This document shows, one piece after another, positions 22,589 to 30,559 of a DNA stretch of 33,814 nucleotides (the stretch's first letter is position 1; each line of letters begins with the position of its first letter). The position numbers and the translations under genes are program-made. A model generated the notes under the pieces. It was given only the letters and a program-made list of their open reading frames with translations, did not search any database and was not told the DNA's origin. Source of the DNA: Bacteroidaceae bacterium (lineage in GTDB: Bacteria > Bacteroidota > Bacteroidia > Bacteroidales > Bacteroidaceae); NCBI GenBank assembly GCA_017529865.1, contig JAFXNA010000040.1, forward strand, positions 1-33,814, in the 5' to 3' direction.

Positions 22589-23554
22589 TTAGAAGGCACT
22601 GGCCTTCAAGTTCAGTCCGGCTTTCTCTTCGAGACCAAACATTAGGTTCATGTTCTGTACTGCTTGTCCGACAGCACCCTTGAGCAGGTTGTCGATACAC
22701 GAAATCATCAGGAGTTGGTCCTCGTATTTCTCTACATACACTACCGCTTTGTTGGTATTAACCACCTGCTTCATGTCAGGACTCTTCATGACAAAGTGCG
22801 TAAAAGCTGCATCGCGGTAATAATCTGCATAGATTTGTTGAACTTCCTCCAAGGACTTGTCACATTTGGCGTATGCCGTCACAAAGATACCTCTTGCGAA
22901 ACATCCGCGCTGAGGGATGAACAGTACACGGCCGTTGTAGCCTGGGCAGAGTTCCTGCACGGTCTGGTTAATCTCCTGAAGGTGCTGATGGGTGAAGGTT
23001 TTGTAGACAGAAATGTTATCGTTTCGCCAAGAGAAATGTGTTGTGGCACCTGGCTTCTGACCGGCTCCTGTACTGCCTGTAATACCATTTACATGAATGT
23101 CTCCGCTGATAATTCCAGCCTTCAATGCTGGCAACATAGCCAACTGTATGCAGGTCGCAAAACAACCAGGGTTGGCCAGATGCTGACAGTCTTGAATTGC
23201 AGACTTATGTGTTTCGGGTAGACCATACACAAAATCATGATTACCTGCAATGCGAAAATCTTGTGCAAGGTCGATAATCTTTACATTCTCAGGAATCTTA
23301 TGTTCCTTCAAAAACTGCTCACTCTTACCATGACCAAAACAGAGGAAAATGACATCGACCTTGTCGAATGGCATCTCTGCCGTAAAGTGCAGATTGGTTT
23401 CTCCGACCAGTCCTTCATGCACATCGTTGATAGGATTGCCTGCGTTCGATTCGCTGTTGGCAAACACAATCTCTGCCTGAGGGTGGTTCAACAGGAGACG
23501 AATCAATTCCCCTCCCGTATAACCTGCCGCACCAAGAATTCCTACTTTTACCAT
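22589..23554 (-). CDS. argC: N-acyl-gamma-glutamyl-phosphate reductase
   Basis: 321 residues from the ATG at 23554 (MVKVGILGAAGYTGGELIRLL), one base after the argG stop. NADPH-dependent reduction of the N-acylglutamyl phosphate. The Rossmann glycine motif is at the N-terminus, the catalytic Cys is in NPGCFATCIQLA, and GITGSTGAGQKPG and the His-containing QHLQEI segment follow. The tight spacing indicates cotranscription with argG and argD. An earlier in-frame ATG at 23593 would overlap argG by 38 bases. Confidence 0.95.
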   Translation of the reverse strand: MVKVGILGAAGYTGGELIRLLLNHPQAEIVFANSESNAGNPINDVHEGLVGETNLHFTAEMPFDKVDVIFLCFGHGKSEQFLKEHKIPENVKIIDLAQDFRIAGNHDFVYGLPETHKSAIQDCQHLANPGCFATCIQLAMLPALKAGIISGDIHVNGITGSTGAGQKPGATTHFSWRNDNISVYKTFTHQHLQEINQTVQELCPGYNGRVLFIPQRGCFARGIFVTAYAKCDKSLEEVQQIYADYYRDAAFTHFVMKSPDMKQVVNTNKAVVYVEKYEDQLLMISCIDNLLKGAVGQAVQNMNLMFGLEEKAGLNLKASAF

Positions 23555-23555
23555 A

Positions 23556-24758
23556 TTATCTTTCCTCATTAGGGTGTGCCAGATAATATGCACGGAGTGG
23601 GGTAGAGGTCACTTTGATAAAGCCCTTTGCATCTTCACTGGTCCATGCTTTTGCTGTCTCGCCATATTCGCCGAGTTTGTTTTTCACCAAATCATTTGGA
23701 GAATCAACACCTACGGTCTGGAACATGAGTGGTCGCAGTTCGAGCGTTACCTCGCCTGTTACGTTGCGTTGTGAACTGGTGAGCATTGCTTCCATATCTG
23801 GCATCACTGGCTCCAAATACTGGCTCTCGTGGAGGAACATACCATACCAGTTACTGATTTGGTCTTTCCAGTACTGCTGCCATTTCGACAAGGTGTATTT
23901 CTCAAGGAAACGATGAGCACCGATGATGAGCATAGGAGCGGCAGCCTCGAAACCTACACGTCCCTTGATACCGATAATGGTGTCGCCCACATGACAATCG
24001 CGTCCGATGCCGTATGCAGCACCGATTTCCTCGACTGCCTGAATGGCTTTCACCTTGTCGTCGAAGTGCTTACCGTTGACAGAGCACAACTCACCTTTCT
24101 CGAAGCCTAGTTTCAGCAGCTCAGGACCTTCCTTTGTGGGGTGCTTCAAATAGGCAGACTCTGGCAGACCCTGTTTGGAATCGAGAATCTCGCCTCCACA
24201 AATGCTGGTACCCCATAGACCTACGTTATAGCTGTACTTCAACTTGGCGAAATCGGCGGCAAAACCATTCTTGTTCAGGTAGTCGATTTCTTCCTGACGA
24301 CTGAGGTTTCCGTCGCGTGTCAGGGTGATAATTTCAACACCTGGAGCCATCACAAGGAAAGTCATATCGAAACGAATCTGGTCGTTTCCTGCACCGGTAC
24401 TGCCATGAGCAATAGCTGAAGCTCCAATCTCCTTTGCATAACGGGCGATTGCCAGCGCCTGGAAGATACGCTCAGAGCTGACCGAGATAGGGTAGCAGTT
24501 GTTGCGAAGTACATTGCCGAATACCATGTACTTCAGACTCTTCTCGTAGTACTCCTGAGTGACATCGAGTGTAACGTATTTCGTAGCGCCTAACTTGTAG
24601 GCGTTCTCTTCGTTCGTTTTCAGTTGCTCAGCACTGAATCCGCCTGTATTCGCACATGCTGCATGAACTTCATAACCTTTTTCTTTGGCAAGATACATCA
24701 CGGTGTAGCTTGTGTCCAAACCGCCGCTGAATGCGACGACAACTTTTCTCTTTTCCAT
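23556..24758 (-). CDS. argG: Argininosuccinate synthase
   Basis: 400 residues. Joins citrulline and aspartate with ATP. The P-loop-like start KVVVAFSGGLDTSYTVMYLAKEKG is diagnostic of the argininosuccinate synthase/ATP pyrophosphatase group; AIAHGSTGAGNDQIRFD is the second family signature. It follows the GNAT gene after 64 bases of A/T-rich repeats and precedes argC by one base. Confidence 0.96.
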   Translation of the reverse strand: MEKRKVVVAFSGGLDTSYTVMYLAKEKGYEVHAACANTGGFSAEQLKTNEENAYKLGATKYVTLDVTQEYYEKSLKYMVFGNVLRNNCYPISVSSERIFQALAIARYAKEIGASAIAHGSTGAGNDQIRFDMTFLVMAPGVEIITLTRDGNLSRQEEIDYLNKNGFAADFAKLKYSYNVGLWGTSICGGEILDSKQGLPESAYLKHPTKEGPELLKLGFEKGELCSVNGKHFDDKVKAIQAVEEIGAAYGIGRDCHVGDTIIGIKGRVGFEAAAPMLIIGAHRFLEKYTLSKWQQYWKDQISNWYGMFLHESQYLEPVMPDMEAMLTSSQRNVTGEVTLELRPLMFQTVGVDSPNDLVKNKLGEYGETAKAWTSEDAKGFIKVTSTPLRAYYLAHPNEER

Positions 24759-24788
24759 ATTTCTTTTATTTTATTTGTCTTATCTATC

Positions 24789-24819
24789 CTATAGTCACTA
24801 TTGCTACTATAGTCACTAT
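24789..24819. repeat. Direct repeat in the GNAT-argG spacer
   Basis: CTATAGTCACTAT occurs at 24789-24801 and 24807-24819, an 18-base period. It resembles other short spacer repeats in the window, and no function is apparent. Confidence 0.7.
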
Positions 24820-24822
24820 ATC

Positions 24823-25458
24823 CTACATATACCCTCGTTTTACCATTTCTTTCATGATTTCCTGGAAAATCTCGATAGGGGTTGGTTCTCCTTTATGTTG
24901 CTCAGGGTCGTAGAGCATACCTGTACAGATGCAGAACTTGCGTTCTTTCATCTCAAGGATGGGGTAGTTGATACATCCCTTACAACCATGCCAGAAGGCA
25001 TCATCATCTGTCAATTGTTTGAACGATACAGGTACATAGCCCAGTGCCGTATTCATTTTCATTACGGCATCACCGCTGGTGAGTGAAAAAATCTTGGCAT
25101 GAGGCCAGCGTACACGAGCCAGAGTAAATGTATGGTCTTTGATACGTTTCGAAATGTCACGACCTTGGTAGTCAGGATGCACGATCAGACCTGATGTGGT
25201 AACATAAGCTTTGTTGCCCCACGTTTCGATATAACTGAATCCTGCAAATGTGTCGCCAAGTTCTCCTTGTTTGCTGGGGTCGAGTGCAAGTACGGCTTTC
25301 CCTTCTCTCATCTTCGCTGCCACATATTCGTGGGTGCGCTCTGCTATGCCTGAGCCTCGTTTGCGAGCAGCGTCACGTATGGTGTCATTAATCAAGTCTA
25401 CATACTTCTCATGCGAAGCATCGGCAACGATGACCTTTATTCCGTCTGAATATTCCAT
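24823..25458 (-). CDS. GNAT-family acyltransferase of the arginine operon, candidate acylglutamate synthase
   Basis: 211 residues. The GNAT acyl-CoA-binding region is VTTSGLIVHPDYQGRDISKRIKDHTF (Gln/Arg-x-x-Gly/Asp type pocket), and a later region is SLTSGDAVMKMNTALGYVPVSF. The C-terminal part has a cluster of Cys (HGCKGCINYP and KFCICTG), unusual for the family and suggestive of metal or disulfide chemistry. It lies between argR and argG with a 2-base gap to argR. No recognisable argA or argJ is in the window. By position it may perform the first step, acylation of glutamate; this is inference from context. Confidence 0.8.
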   Translation of the reverse strand: MEYSDGIKVIVADASHEKYVDLINDTIRDAARKRGSGIAERTHEYVAAKMREGKAVLALDPSKQGELGDTFAGFSYIETWGNKAYVTTSGLIVHPDYQGRDISKRIKDHTFTLARVRWPHAKIFSLTSGDAVMKMNTALGYVPVSFKQLTDDDAFWHGCKGCINYPILEMKERKFCICTGMLYDPEQHKGEPTPIEIFQEIMKEMVKRGYM

Positions 25459-25460
25459 TT

Positions 25461-25931
25461 TTATTTGTTAAATATGCTTTCTAATTTCATGTGAACAACC
25501 TCTCTTGAACACTTCTCCTCGAGGGCAATGATGATGGTGTCATCGCCTGCTACCGTTCCGATGATTTCCGGAATGTTGGCGTCGTCGATATCGTATGCCA
25601 CACTGCTGGCATAGCCTGGACGGGTACGGATGACACACAAGTTGCCGCTGAATCGGATTGATTTCACACCGTTGTGTAGCATCATTTCCTGAATAGGCAT
25701 GTGTTCCCTGATGCGTTTGTACATGGTGTTGTTGGGCAATACATAGAATGATTTGCCTGTGATTGATGCCGCTTTCGCTACTTTCAGTTGTTTGAGGTCG
25801 CGCGAAAGGGTAGCCTGAGTAATGTTGTAGCCTTCTTTTGCCAGTTCTTTTACTAGCTCATCTTGGTTGGCAATCTCCTGACTTGAGATAATCAGTCTGA
25901 TTACTTCTAATCTCGATGATTTTTCATTCAT
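25461..25931 (-). CDS. argR: Arginine repressor
   Basis: 156 residues from the ATG at 25931 (MNEKSSRLEVIRLII). The N-terminal winged helix contains ITQATLSRDLKQLKVAKA, the standard recognition helix of ArgR; the C-terminal oligomerisation and arginine-binding domain contains GTVAGDDTIIIAL with the GDDT arginine-contact motif. It represses arginine synthesis when arginine is high. It is the first gene of the operon, and its promoter overlaps putative ArgR boxes (25973-26016). Confidence 0.95.
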   Translation of the reverse strand: MNEKSSRLEVIRLIISSQEIANQDELVKELAKEGYNITQATLSRDLKQLKVAKAASITGKSFYVLPNNTMYKRIREHMPIQEMMLHNGVKSIRFSGNLCVIRTRPGYASSVAYDIDDANIPEIIGTVAGDDTIIIALEEKCSREVVHMKLESIFNK

Positions 25932-25957
25932 GATTGTATAATTATTCGTAATGAGCT

Positions 25958-25989
25958 GCAAAATTACAACTTTTTATGCAAACAACAAT
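25958..25989 (-). promoter_or_regulatory. Promoter of the arginine operon
   Basis: On the minus strand TAATTTTGC (25958-25966) is preceded after 19 bases by ATTG (25986-25989), a one-base departure from TTTG. It lies 27 bases before the argR ATG, and a putative operator half-site sits between the two elements. Confidence 0.6.
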
Positions 25990-26016
25990 GGATTTATGCA
26001 GAAAATCATGCATAAA
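25973..26016. promoter_or_regulatory. Putative ArgR operator
   Basis: A perfect inverted repeat TTTATGCA (25993-26000) and TGCATAAA (26009-26016) with an 8-base gap, plus a third half-site TTTATGCA at 25973-25980. The A/T-rich palindromic half-sites resemble ArgR boxes, and their overlap with the argR promoter fits autoregulation. Confidence 0.65.
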
Positions 26017-26078
26017 ACAGCAGAATTGTTTGAAGATGATGAAAGTTTCGCTCTCGATTGACAATTGTGACAGAATAA

Positions 26079-26843
26079 TTATAACTCAGTCTCGCCTTCG
26101 ATATAGTTTCCCATGGTGAGATTTTCGCCGTCGAATCGGGCGTATGTGAACAGACTGTACCACTCGCCGAGAATCAGCATACGGCAATCGTGACTGAGCA
26201 TCAGGTCGAGTTCGATGTGCCGATGACCAAACATGAAATAGTTCACACTAGGGTGGGTCGACAGATACTCTTTTGCATAAGCTACCAGGTATTCATCGTG
26301 TTCTCCCTTGTAAGGGTCTTCGCCCTTCACCACATGTTTGTCGCGACTATGCTTTGCCCAGTTCAGACCGAAATTGACAAACCAATGTGGATGAATCATG
26401 CGAGCTATTCGTTGCAGGTATTGATTCTGGAAGCACCACAGCATAAACTTAGTCTTTGTGTCGTTCTTGTCGATATCCATCAGATGCCCGTGAGCCAGAT
26501 AGAATTCTTTCCCATAAATCTCAAGCAGGGTAGGTTCGCGGTGGATGTTGACACCACACTCCTTCTCTAAATAGTCGCCCATCCACATATCGTGGTTGCC
26601 CACGAAATAGTGTACCTCTACGCCATTGTCGGTCAGCTCACTCAGTTTGCCAAGAAACCGAGTATACCCTTTGGGTACCACTTCTGAGTATTCGAACCAG
26701 AAATCGAACATATCGCCAAGCAGATACACTGCATCGGCTTTGTCTTTGATTTTGTCGAGGAATCGCACCAGCTTACGCTCCTGCGTCCTCTTATGTTCGA
26801 ATGCGCGACTGCCCAGATGGGCATCAGAGATAAAGTATACCAT
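26079..26843 (-). CDS. lpxH: UDP-2,3-diacylglucosamine diphosphatase
   Basis: 254 residues. A calcineurin-like metallophosphoesterase that cleaves UDP-2,3-diacylglucosamine to lipid X in lipid A synthesis at the inner membrane. The metal motifs are all present: FISDAHLGS at the N-terminus, LLGDMFDFW, FVGNHDMWMG, YLAHGH and MFGHRHIELD. The paired Asp-Phe-Trp after GDMF is typical of LpxH. It is followed upstream on the same strand by the sufT-like gene with a 21-base gap. Confidence 0.9.
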   Translation of the reverse strand: MVYFISDAHLGSRAFEHKRTQERKLVRFLDKIKDKADAVYLLGDMFDFWFEYSEVVPKGYTRFLGKLSELTDNGVEVHYFVGNHDMWMGDYLEKECGVNIHREPTLLEIYGKEFYLAHGHLMDIDKNDTKTKFMLWCFQNQYLQRIARMIHPHWFVNFGLNWAKHSRDKHVVKGEDPYKGEHDEYLVAYAKEYLSTHPSVNYFMFGHRHIELDLMLSHDCRMLILGEWYSLFTYARFDGENLTMGNYIEGETEL

Positions 26844-26864
26844 ATCTGTTATTGCTTTGAGGTG

Positions 26865-27254
26865 TTAGAGAAATCCAAGGTCCAGTTTCGCCTCTTCCGA
26901 CATCATGTCTTTCGTCCATTCCGGTTCGTAGACAAGTTCTATGTTAACAGCCTTCACACCCTCTATCGAGCTGACTTTCTGGTTGATGTCTTCCATGATG
27001 AAGTCGGCTGCAGGGCAGTTGGGTGCTGTCAGCGTCATATCGATATTTACAATAAAGCCCCCCTCATTCCCTTCAAGTGGGGATGAGTTGACATCCGATC
27101 CGTCCTCCTCCCCTTTGGGGGAGGTTGGGAGGGGACTGTCAGTCACGTCTATCTTGTAGATTAATCCTAAGTCGTAGACGTTGACAGGTATTTCGGGGTC
27201 GAACACTGTTTTCAGCATTTCGACGGTCTTCACTTCTATATCATATTTTTCCAT
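26865..27254 (-). CDS. SufT/MIP18-type (DUF59) iron-sulfur assembly protein with internal insertion
   Basis: 129 residues from the ATG at 27254 (MEKYDIEVKTVEMLKTVFDPEIPVNVYDLGLIYKIDV); a longer frame to 27302 exists but only the shorter start fits the family. DUF59 proteins assist maturation of Fe-S proteins. The conserved Cys is in MTLTAPNCPAADF, after DPEIPVNVYDLGLIY. Between the first two beta strands lies an abnormal stretch of about 27 residues from SPLPTSPKGEE to EGNEGG, where relatives have a short turn. Its DNA is palindromic and G/C-rich like the spacer elements of this genome. The start overlaps radC by 14 bases. Confidence 0.9.
   Translation of the reverse strand: MEKYDIEVKTVEMLKTVFDPEIPVNVYDLGLIYKIDVTDSPLPTSPKGEEDGSDVNSSPLEGNEGGFIVNIDMTLTAPNCPAADFIMEDINQKVSSIEGVKAVNIELVYEPEWTKDMMSEEAKLDLGFL
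27055..27140. repeat. Palindromic element inserted in frame in the sufT-like gene
   Basis: It contains CCTCCCC and GGGGAGG facing each other around a short loop (about 27104-27126), then GTTGGGAGGGGACT. This resembles the hairpin-then-TTAGGGGGAGGCT pattern of the spacer element at 9841-9905. It adds about 27 codons without a stop or frameshift. Confidence 0.7.
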
Positions 27255-27930
27255 TGTCGGCAAAACTATAGTAATTACCATCGGTGACGATAACATGATC
27301 AATCAACCGTATGTTCATGGTTTGGGCGGCTTGCTTGATGCATTCTGTCAGATGAATGTCATCCCGACTGGGTTTGAGCGAACCCGATGGGTGGTTGTGA
27401 CACACCACGATATTCGTGGCATTGGCTATCAAGGCTGCACGCAGGATATGTCGCACATCCACAGCAGTCTGTGTGATTCCTCCCATACTCAGGCGCACTT
27501 TCTTGATGAGTCCTGCCCGATTGTTGAGCAGCAGCACCCAGAACTCTTCATGATCCAGGTCCTGCATCATGGGGTGCATAATGGCGTATGTGTCCTCCGC
27601 ATTCTTTAGCTGCGCGCGGCTCTGTCCGCTCTCCATCGCTCTCCGTCGACCTATCTCGGCTGCAGCCTTAATGGTAATAGCTTTGGCTTCACCGATACCG
27701 TTATAACTCATCAGCTCGTCAATGGTCATCGCACTCAGTTGCGATAACTGTCCGTCACAGGCTTGCAGGATGTCCGACATCAGGTCGACTGCCGACTTCT
27801 TCGGCGTACCCGAACCAATGAGGATGGCCAACAGTTCGGCGTTGGTCAACGCTTCCTCACCTTTCTCCCTGAGTTTCTCACGGGGACGGTCTTCGATTGC
27901 CCAGTTCTTGATGGATTGATTGTCAGTCAT
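27241..27930 (-). CDS. radC: RadC family JAB-domain protein
   Basis: 229 residues from the ATG at 27930 (MTDNQSIKNWAIEDRPREKLREKG). An N-terminal helix-hairpin-helix region with the AELLAILIGSG motif is followed by a JAB/MPN metalloprotease-like domain with HNHPSGSLKPSRDD, which carries the full HxHP-x-S-x-D pattern. RadC's role in DNA repair is historically claimed but biochemically unclear. Its start overlaps the GT2 gene stop by 8 bases and its end overlaps the sufT-like start, so the three are probably translationally coupled. Confidence 0.94.
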   Translation of the reverse strand: MTDNQSIKNWAIEDRPREKLREKGEEALTNAELLAILIGSGTPKKSAVDLMSDILQACDGQLSQLSAMTIDELMSYNGIGEAKAITIKAAAEIGRRRAMESGQSRAQLKNAEDTYAIMHPMMQDLDHEEFWVLLLNNRAGLIKKVRLSMGGITQTAVDVRHILRAALIANATNIVVCHNHPSGSLKPSRDDIHLTECIKQAAQTMNIRLIDHVIVTDGNYYSFADNGKI

Positions 27931-28936
27931 AAAAATTCTTTTCGTAAGCATTGAATTCGCCTTTTCTCAACACACAACGCTGCCACCAGGCTTTGATGAA
28001 TCCCAGCCCATAGCCAAACAGCTGTACAAAGGCAGCTTCGACAGCCAGAATACCAATCACCATGCTTTTGTTCTGAATGCTTGCATCGATGAAGATCAAC
28101 AGACAGTATAGTTCGATGGGTAGGAGGGCATAGAGCCACATCCACGACCCCATGAATCGCAACACCAGCGCAAGGATAATCAGTGCGGTCACTCCCACTG
28201 TGAACGCGGTTGGGAGCAGATGCACCAGCTTCATACTGCCTGGATGCCGTTTCTCTAAGTTGATACGTGCGATACCCGAATTGAACACCTGTTTGAAAAA
28301 CTTGTCCATATCGGTCCGACGTTTATGCCACACCCATGCTTCCGGGAACAGTCTGCAACGATAGCCGCCCTTGAAGATGCGGATGCTGAAGTCGATGTCC
28401 TCGCCGAAGCGCATCTTCGAGAAGCCGCCAAGCGCTTGATACACATCGCGTCGTACACCCATATTGAACGACCTCGGGTAGAACTTATCCAGCTTCTTCT
28501 TTCCACCACGGATACCGCCTGTCGTGAAGAAGCTCGTCATGCTGTAGCTGATAGCTTTCTGAACTGGCGTGAATGAATCGTGAGCACGGTCAGGTCCTCC
28601 GAAGGCATCACAGGGATTGCTGTTGAGTTCCGTCTCGATAGCTTCCAAATAGGTAGGCGGCAACACACAGTCGCTGTCCAGTATCAATACATAGTCACCA
28701 TTCGCACGTTCCACTCCGTAGTTGCGAGCCGGTCCGGGACCGCCATTTTCCTTATAATAATATATAAGGTGCAGCGAGTCGGCATATTTGTCCACAACAT
28801 CCTTACAAGGAGTCTTCGAACCGTCTTCCACGATCACCACCTCAAAGTCCTTCACGGTTTGCTCCGTGAGACTTTGCAACAACTCGTCCACTTCATCCGG
28901 ACGGTTGAACACAGGTATGATGATGGAGTATCTCAT
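27923..28936 (-). CDS. Family 2 glycosyltransferase with C-terminal membrane helices
   Basis: 337 residues. The GT-A fold starts immediately: YSIIIPVFNRPDEVDELLQSL, then VVIVEDGSKTP, GGPGPARNYGVERANGDYVLILDSDCVLP (the DxD-like metal site is DSD), and GEDIDFSIRI with the catalytic ED. Two or three hydrophobic helices follow from about residue 245, so the enzyme is bound to the inner membrane. The acceptor is unknown; envelope polysaccharide or lipid glycosylation is likely. It follows cstA by 16 bases on the same strand. Confidence 0.9.
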   Translation of the reverse strand: MRYSIIIPVFNRPDEVDELLQSLTEQTVKDFEVVIVEDGSKTPCKDVVDKYADSLHLIYYYKENGGPGPARNYGVERANGDYVLILDSDCVLPPTYLEAIETELNSNPCDAFGGPDRAHDSFTPVQKAISYSMTSFFTTGGIRGGKKKLDKFYPRSFNMGVRRDVYQALGGFSKMRFGEDIDFSIRIFKGGYRCRLFPEAWVWHKRRTDMDKFFKQVFNSGIARINLEKRHPGSMKLVHLLPTAFTVGVTALIILALVLRFMGSWMWLYALLPIELYCLLIFIDASIQNKSMVIGILAVEAAFVQLFGYGLGFIKAWWQRCVLRKGEFNAYEKNFYD

Positions 28937-28952
28937 GCTTTTTGGCTGTTTC

Positions 28953-30416
28953 TTATATCCGTTTGTTACGTTTCATCCAAACGATGAACCACACCAATGC
29001 AATCAGGCACGTTGCACCTGCAATGCACGATGCATAGGTTATGTCGAGGCTGAACACCTGCTCCGAGAACAGATAAGTGGTACATACGGTCGTCATCAGC
29101 AGGGCTGGAATCAAGGTGACGAAATAGTTCTTGTGCTGCTGTACCAGATAAACGGTGATAGCCCACAGGGTGAAGACCGACAGCGTCTGGTTGCTCCAGC
29201 CAAACCAACTCCAGATGACATCGAAGCCCTCTGGGTTCGCCATCTGCCAGATCAGCAGGGCAATGACTGCTGCAAACATAGGAATGCAGACATACAGACG
29301 TTTGCGGATGCTCTTCTGCTCCAAATGAATGAAGTCGGCAATAATCAGCCGGGCTGAGCGCAAGGCCGTATCGCCGCTGGTGATAGGTGCTGCTACCACA
29401 CCTAAGATTGCTAAGATACTACCGAAGACGCCTAACCAGTTCTCGCAAATCAGATTCACGATGCCAGGAGCCTTACTGATAACATCCTCGCCACCTGCCA
29501 GTTCCTGATAGCCTGGAGTCGGTTCGTTGTAGAAGAAATACATTGCTACCGTAGCCCATATCAGTGCCACCAGACCCTCCGTAATCATCGCGCCGTAGAA
29601 GATAGGGCGTCCCATCTTCTCGCTCTTCATACAGCGTGCCATCAGCGGACTCTGAGTAGCGTGGAAACCACTGATGGCTCCACACGCAATCGTGATGAAC
29701 AGACAGGGGAATATATTCTTCGTTGTGAGCGATGCTTCACCAACGCCTTCCCATAATTCAGGAATCGTGGGTTGTTTCACAAACAGCATCACCAACAATG
29801 CACCAGCCATAAACAGCAGAGAGAAGGCAAACAGCGGATAGATCTTACCGATAATCTTGTCGATAGGCATCATTGTCGCGATGATGTAATACACAAAGAT
29901 AATGATAATCCAGAACGTGCTGTTGCCCAGCAACTCTACGCTCGGCGCTGTGTCCATACACAACTTCTGAAGCAACGAGGCAGGACTGTATACAAACACA
30001 GCACCCACCATCATCAGCAGGAACACAGAGAAAATCAGCATCACCTGCTTGGGCGCATTACCCAGATACTTACCGATAATCTCAGGCAGGTTTGCTCCTC
30101 CGTTCCTGATCGACAGCATACCGCTCAGATAATCGTGCGTAGCACCTGCAAAGATGCATCCCAGCACAATCCACAAATAAGCCGAAGGACCGAACTTCGC
30201 ACCCATGATGGCACCGAATATCGGACCTGTGCCCGCAATGTTTAGGAACTGAATCATGAATATCTTCCACGAAGGAAGCACGATGAAGTCCACACCATCG
30301 GCCTTGGCAATGGCCGGAGTCGGTCTATCGTCAGGTCTGAACACTTTCTCTACCAATCGGCCATACAGAAAATAGCCGCAAACGAGAGCCGCAAGGCTCA
30401 ACACAAAAGTAATCAT
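28953..30416 (-). CDS. cstA: CstA-family transporter
   Basis: 487 residues with about 13 membrane helices; E. coli CstA is about 700, and this is the shorter form common in anaerobes. The family takes up peptides or pyruvate under carbon limitation. Seen are the N-terminal GYFLYGRLVEKVFRPDD, HFIVLPSWKIFMIQF-like entry with FLNIAGTGPIFGAIMGAKFGP, GATHDYLSGMLSIRNGG, and FHATQSPLMARCM, all typical of CstA. A -7-like TATCTTTGC lies at 30444-30452 on the minus strand before its ATG. Confidence 0.92.
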   Translation of the reverse strand: MITFVLSLAALVCGYFLYGRLVEKVFRPDDRPTPAIAKADGVDFIVLPSWKIFMIQFLNIAGTGPIFGAIMGAKFGPSAYLWIVLGCIFAGATHDYLSGMLSIRNGGANLPEIIGKYLGNAPKQVMLIFSVFLLMMVGAVFVYSPASLLQKLCMDTAPSVELLGNSTFWIIIIFVYYIIATMMPIDKIIGKIYPLFAFSLLFMAGALLVMLFVKQPTIPELWEGVGEASLTTKNIFPCLFITIACGAISGFHATQSPLMARCMKSEKMGRPIFYGAMITEGLVALIWATVAMYFFYNEPTPGYQELAGGEDVISKAPGIVNLICENWLGVFGSILAILGVVAAPITSGDTALRSARLIIADFIHLEQKSIRKRLYVCIPMFAAVIALLIWQMANPEGFDVIWSWFGWSNQTLSVFTLWAITVYLVQQHKNYFVTLIPALLMTTVCTTYLFSEQVFSLDITYASCIAGATCLIALVWFIVWMKRNKRI

Positions 30417-30443
30417 TGTGTATGCATTTATTATATTTGAGTT

Positions 30444-30452
30444 GCAAAGATA
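30444..30452 (-). promoter_or_regulatory. Possible -7 element of cstA
   Basis: TATCTTTGC on the minus strand, 27 bases before the cstA ATG. No clear -33 TTTG is visible. Confidence 0.4.
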
Positions 30453-30531
30453 GTAAAAAAATGAAGAACTGAAGAATGGAAGAATTGAAAAAGTGATAAA
30501 AATTATGAATTATGAATTATGAATTATTTCG

Positions 30532-30539
30532 TATCTTTG
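30532..30539 (+). promoter_or_regulatory. -7 element that decides the rsmF-like start
   Basis: TATCTTTG matches the consensus. It lies downstream of the first in-frame ATG (30512) and 20 bases upstream of the ATG at 30560, so the latter is the better start. The preceding TATGAATTATGAATT repeats show no -33 TTTG. Confidence 0.5.
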
Positions 30540-30559
30540 TGCCAACAAACGACTTCGAA

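Noticed and set aside
30512..30559. Upstream start for the rsmF-like gene
   Set aside because: It precedes a good -7 element at 30532-30539, and the added residues have no counterpart in the family.
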